A stretch of DNA of 64,000 bases, from positions 2,356,001-2,420,000 of the forward strand of contig NC_052033.1 of the NCBI RefSeq assembly GCF_015832195.1, read 5' to 3'. Within the stretch, counting starts at the first letter, position 1, and each line of letters begins with the position of its first letter. The DNA is from Motacilla alba alba (Eukaryota; Chordata; Aves; Passeriformes; Motacillidae). The notes beneath the pieces were generated by a model. It did no database searches. It was given only the letters and a program-made list of their open reading frames with translations, and had not been told where the DNA came from. The position numbers were made by a program, and so were the translations under genes. This document shows, in pieces, positions 61,621 to 64,000 of this stretch.

Positions 61621-64000
61621 CAACGGCCCCGTTACCGGGCAGGGGGACAGCCCTCGCTCACACACACTTCCCGCAGCCTCTCTGCTGCTGGGTTTATCAC
61701 AACATGCTTCTCGTTTCCCTTCTCTCACCCAGCAAATTAGCTTGGGCAGTGAATTGACTCGATTCCGTGGCTGGTCACTGTGGGATGGGAGCGGGGCGCG
61801 TTCCCGGGCCGCTCCGGGAGGCCCCGCAGCCGTGCCGTGCCTCACCGGCTTTCAGGCCGCCTATTGAAGGGACCCGAGCCCGAACAAAGCCCCCATTCAC
61901 TCCCAGGGCTCGGCTAGTTTTTCTTTGAGCCCTCGCTGCTTTATTTTTCAGTCTTTCCCAAACACTGTTGGCTAATTTCATTGACAAAATTCATAACTTG
62001 GGGTTGGAGAGCTTGCTCCTATTCAGCTGCGAGCGCTGGGGGGTTTTGTTTTTCTTTTCCATGCTGCCCGGCCTGCCTCACTCTCCACATCATCCTGAAG
62101 CCATTTTCCAGCCTGTGCCGAGCTGAGGGACTCAGAATTGAGGTGCACAGAGAGTTGAGGTGCTCCTCAGTTTTTGGGTGGAGAAGAAAAAGCGTCACAG
62201 CAAGGTCTGAAGCTGAAGCACAAGGGTGACTCCGAGGGCAGCAGGGACAGGACTGAAATCGTGCACTGCAGAGCTGAGTGACCCCTGGAAGTACACAGCA
62301 AATATTTAAAATCAAAAGCCTGTTAAACTTTTATATTTGCAATACTCTGCATCCAATCCAGTTAATTATAGCCCTTTAAAAACATCTGCATTTCATAAAG
62401 GACTAAGTTTCCTTCCCCTCAGGCTGCCCCTCCTGAGACATCCCTCTCCAGGCTGCTGGGTTACACAGTAATTACAATCCGCAAGTACCTGACATCACCA
62501 CCAAGAGCAGTGCATTATGGTTTCAAAAACAAGGGAAACAATATTGCTCAAGATGGGTCTGAGCCAAAACCCCAGCTCCAAACACCATCATTTTTTTCTG
62601 GCAGAGTTGAGAGCCAGGGCCCTGCGTGGCAGCCAGGGCCCCCTGGGAATGTCGCAGGCAGAGAATGGAGGAGTCACTTTGAGCTTTGGGAAGGAAAGGA
62701 TATTTCTCCTGCCCGCTGACTGAAGAGGTTTAAATACCTGCAGGGCATCACAGGGAGACCCCTCTGGAACCCCTCTGCCACCTCTGCCCTGCAGCCAGAG
62801 CCCCCTTTGTCCTGTCCAGCCCAGGGCACACGAGGGTGCTGGAATTTGCCAGACCATCATTTTGGGAAGGGAGCTGGGCTGGCCCCAAAGCAGCTCTGGG
62901 ATGGGAGCAGGCAGCACCACCTTCCTGAGCTGGCAGCACCAGCCCCACACCAGCACAAGCAACATCCCAGGGAGCTGCTGTGGGGAAGGCACAGTGCAAG
63001 AGGCTTGGGTTTGTTCCCTCCCTTGGGAGGAGGCAGAGCCTGCCTTGAGAAAACCTGCAACAAGCTATGTTCCATAGGTACACGCATAATGGATGCACAT
63101 CATTTGGCTTATGGCCACCAAAGTGCACTCAGCTGGCACCTAAAGCAAAGTCCTTAATGGTGTTTTATGTGGTGAATCCCTCTCCTCCTCCCCTCCAGAG
63201 ACAGAGGCTGGTTCTGGGGTGAGAGCAGGGCAGGACCACCGGCCTCACCAACCTGCAGGAACAGCCCCCATGACCCACCCCCTTCTTGCTTTGCTAAGCC
63301 CTTGGGGCCAGGTCCCTCTCCTTGTTCATTTATCAGCTTGTTTCCCTGCAGAGAGGAGCTGGTTAGAGGAGAAAGAGCGTGATTTTCAGTCCACAGAGCA
63401 AGCAATTTGCTTTTTAAGGTTGTTTGCCAAAACCACATTCCTGCTTCAGCTCCCAGTCCAAGCAGAGGGGAGGCTGAGATCAGAAACAGGACTCAGGGAC
63501 TGATTTTGCTCAATCGCTTGTGCTCTCTTTGCCTCGTGTGAGAGCTGAGCTCACTCAAGGGTTGAGGCATCCTCTGTACCTTCACATCTGAACAACAAGC
63601 AGGGAAAGCAAAAACCACAGGATTTCCTCTGCTGTCAGCAATACCCAATAAATTCACAGCAAGAGCGAGCCTTTAAAAGGAAAAATAAAACTAAAAATCC
63701 CCCAAACCAAACACTTTATCCTTTCCCGGTCTAATTGGGGAATAAACTTAATATCTAATTTTAAGGGTGAAGTGAAAAGGAAAGGGATGAAAGGGAGTTG
63801 AGGCAAGCTCTGCACCCAGCCGTGATCACAGGCAGCAGGCTGGGGCTGCAGCTCCAGAGGAAGCAGCAGCTCTGCCTTGATGTGCTCCGAGTCAGTGGGG
63901 CTGGGGCACGAGTCAGACCCTTCTCTGCCCCATAGAGCTGGTGGGAGCCACCACCAGAACCTGGGAAACCATGGGAAACAGTGAGCAGCCTCAGCTGGGA
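61621..64000. other. Intergenic sequence to the right edge
   Basis: The first 300 bp are moderately CpG-rich (about 61780-61870). The rest is mixed unique sequence. I recognise no exon, RNA gene or repeat family. Confidence 0.45.

Overview
This window is vertebrate nuclear DNA, most likely from a bird. It has no prokaryotic gene organisation, and coding sequence is rare and split by large introns. It also holds several CR1-type LINE fragments ending in the usual avian 3' tail, and LTRs that resemble avian endogenous retroviruses. A passerine or other neoavian is my best guess, because the LTRs resemble finch families; that is recollection, not a search.

The only protein gene I can support is the 5' end of TNRC6C (a GW182-family miRNA-silencing scaffold) on the minus strand. 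Read from right to left, it has a CpG-island promoter and probable first exon at about 47.1-48.1 kb, then coding exons at 46347-46297 (51 nt), 26955-26856 (100 nt), 26044-26023 (22 nt) and 2858-2517 (342 nt). All four have AG/GT splice borders, and their reading phases join without a break. Together they encode a charged Lys/Glu-rich N-terminus, a short linker, an S/T-rich stretch and a conserved block with [20 protein letters not shown]. The GW-repeat (Argonaute-binding) part, the UBA and RRM domains and the silencing domain lie beyond the left edge. Introns of about 19.3 kb and 23.2 kb make up most of the window.

The introns are mostly AT-rich unique sequence with CR1 fragments (842-1350, 8190-9085, 29272-29420, 33515-33745, 37170-37226), two likely solo LTRs (about 16076-16594 and 19500-19763) and an unusual 13-bp/26-bp satellite (1848-2455) that ends about 60 bp inside the intron after the 342-nt exon.

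From 48.1 to 64 kb the sequence lies upstream of the gene and I see no exons. It holds a degenerate GC-rich repeat beside the island, a perfect 20-bp inverted repeat (49997-50042), AT-rich stretches that look like conserved enhancers (about 55505-56060 and 58600-58870), more CR1 tails, and a cluster of three unrelated minisatellites (57236-58072 G-rich; 59488-59847 of 38/28 bp; 60707-61042 of 24 bp). An LTR follows at about 61189-61620. The long open frames in this half come from GC-rich sequence or from repeats without in-frame stops and are not genes. I found no tRNA, rRNA, CRISPR or new enzymatic system.
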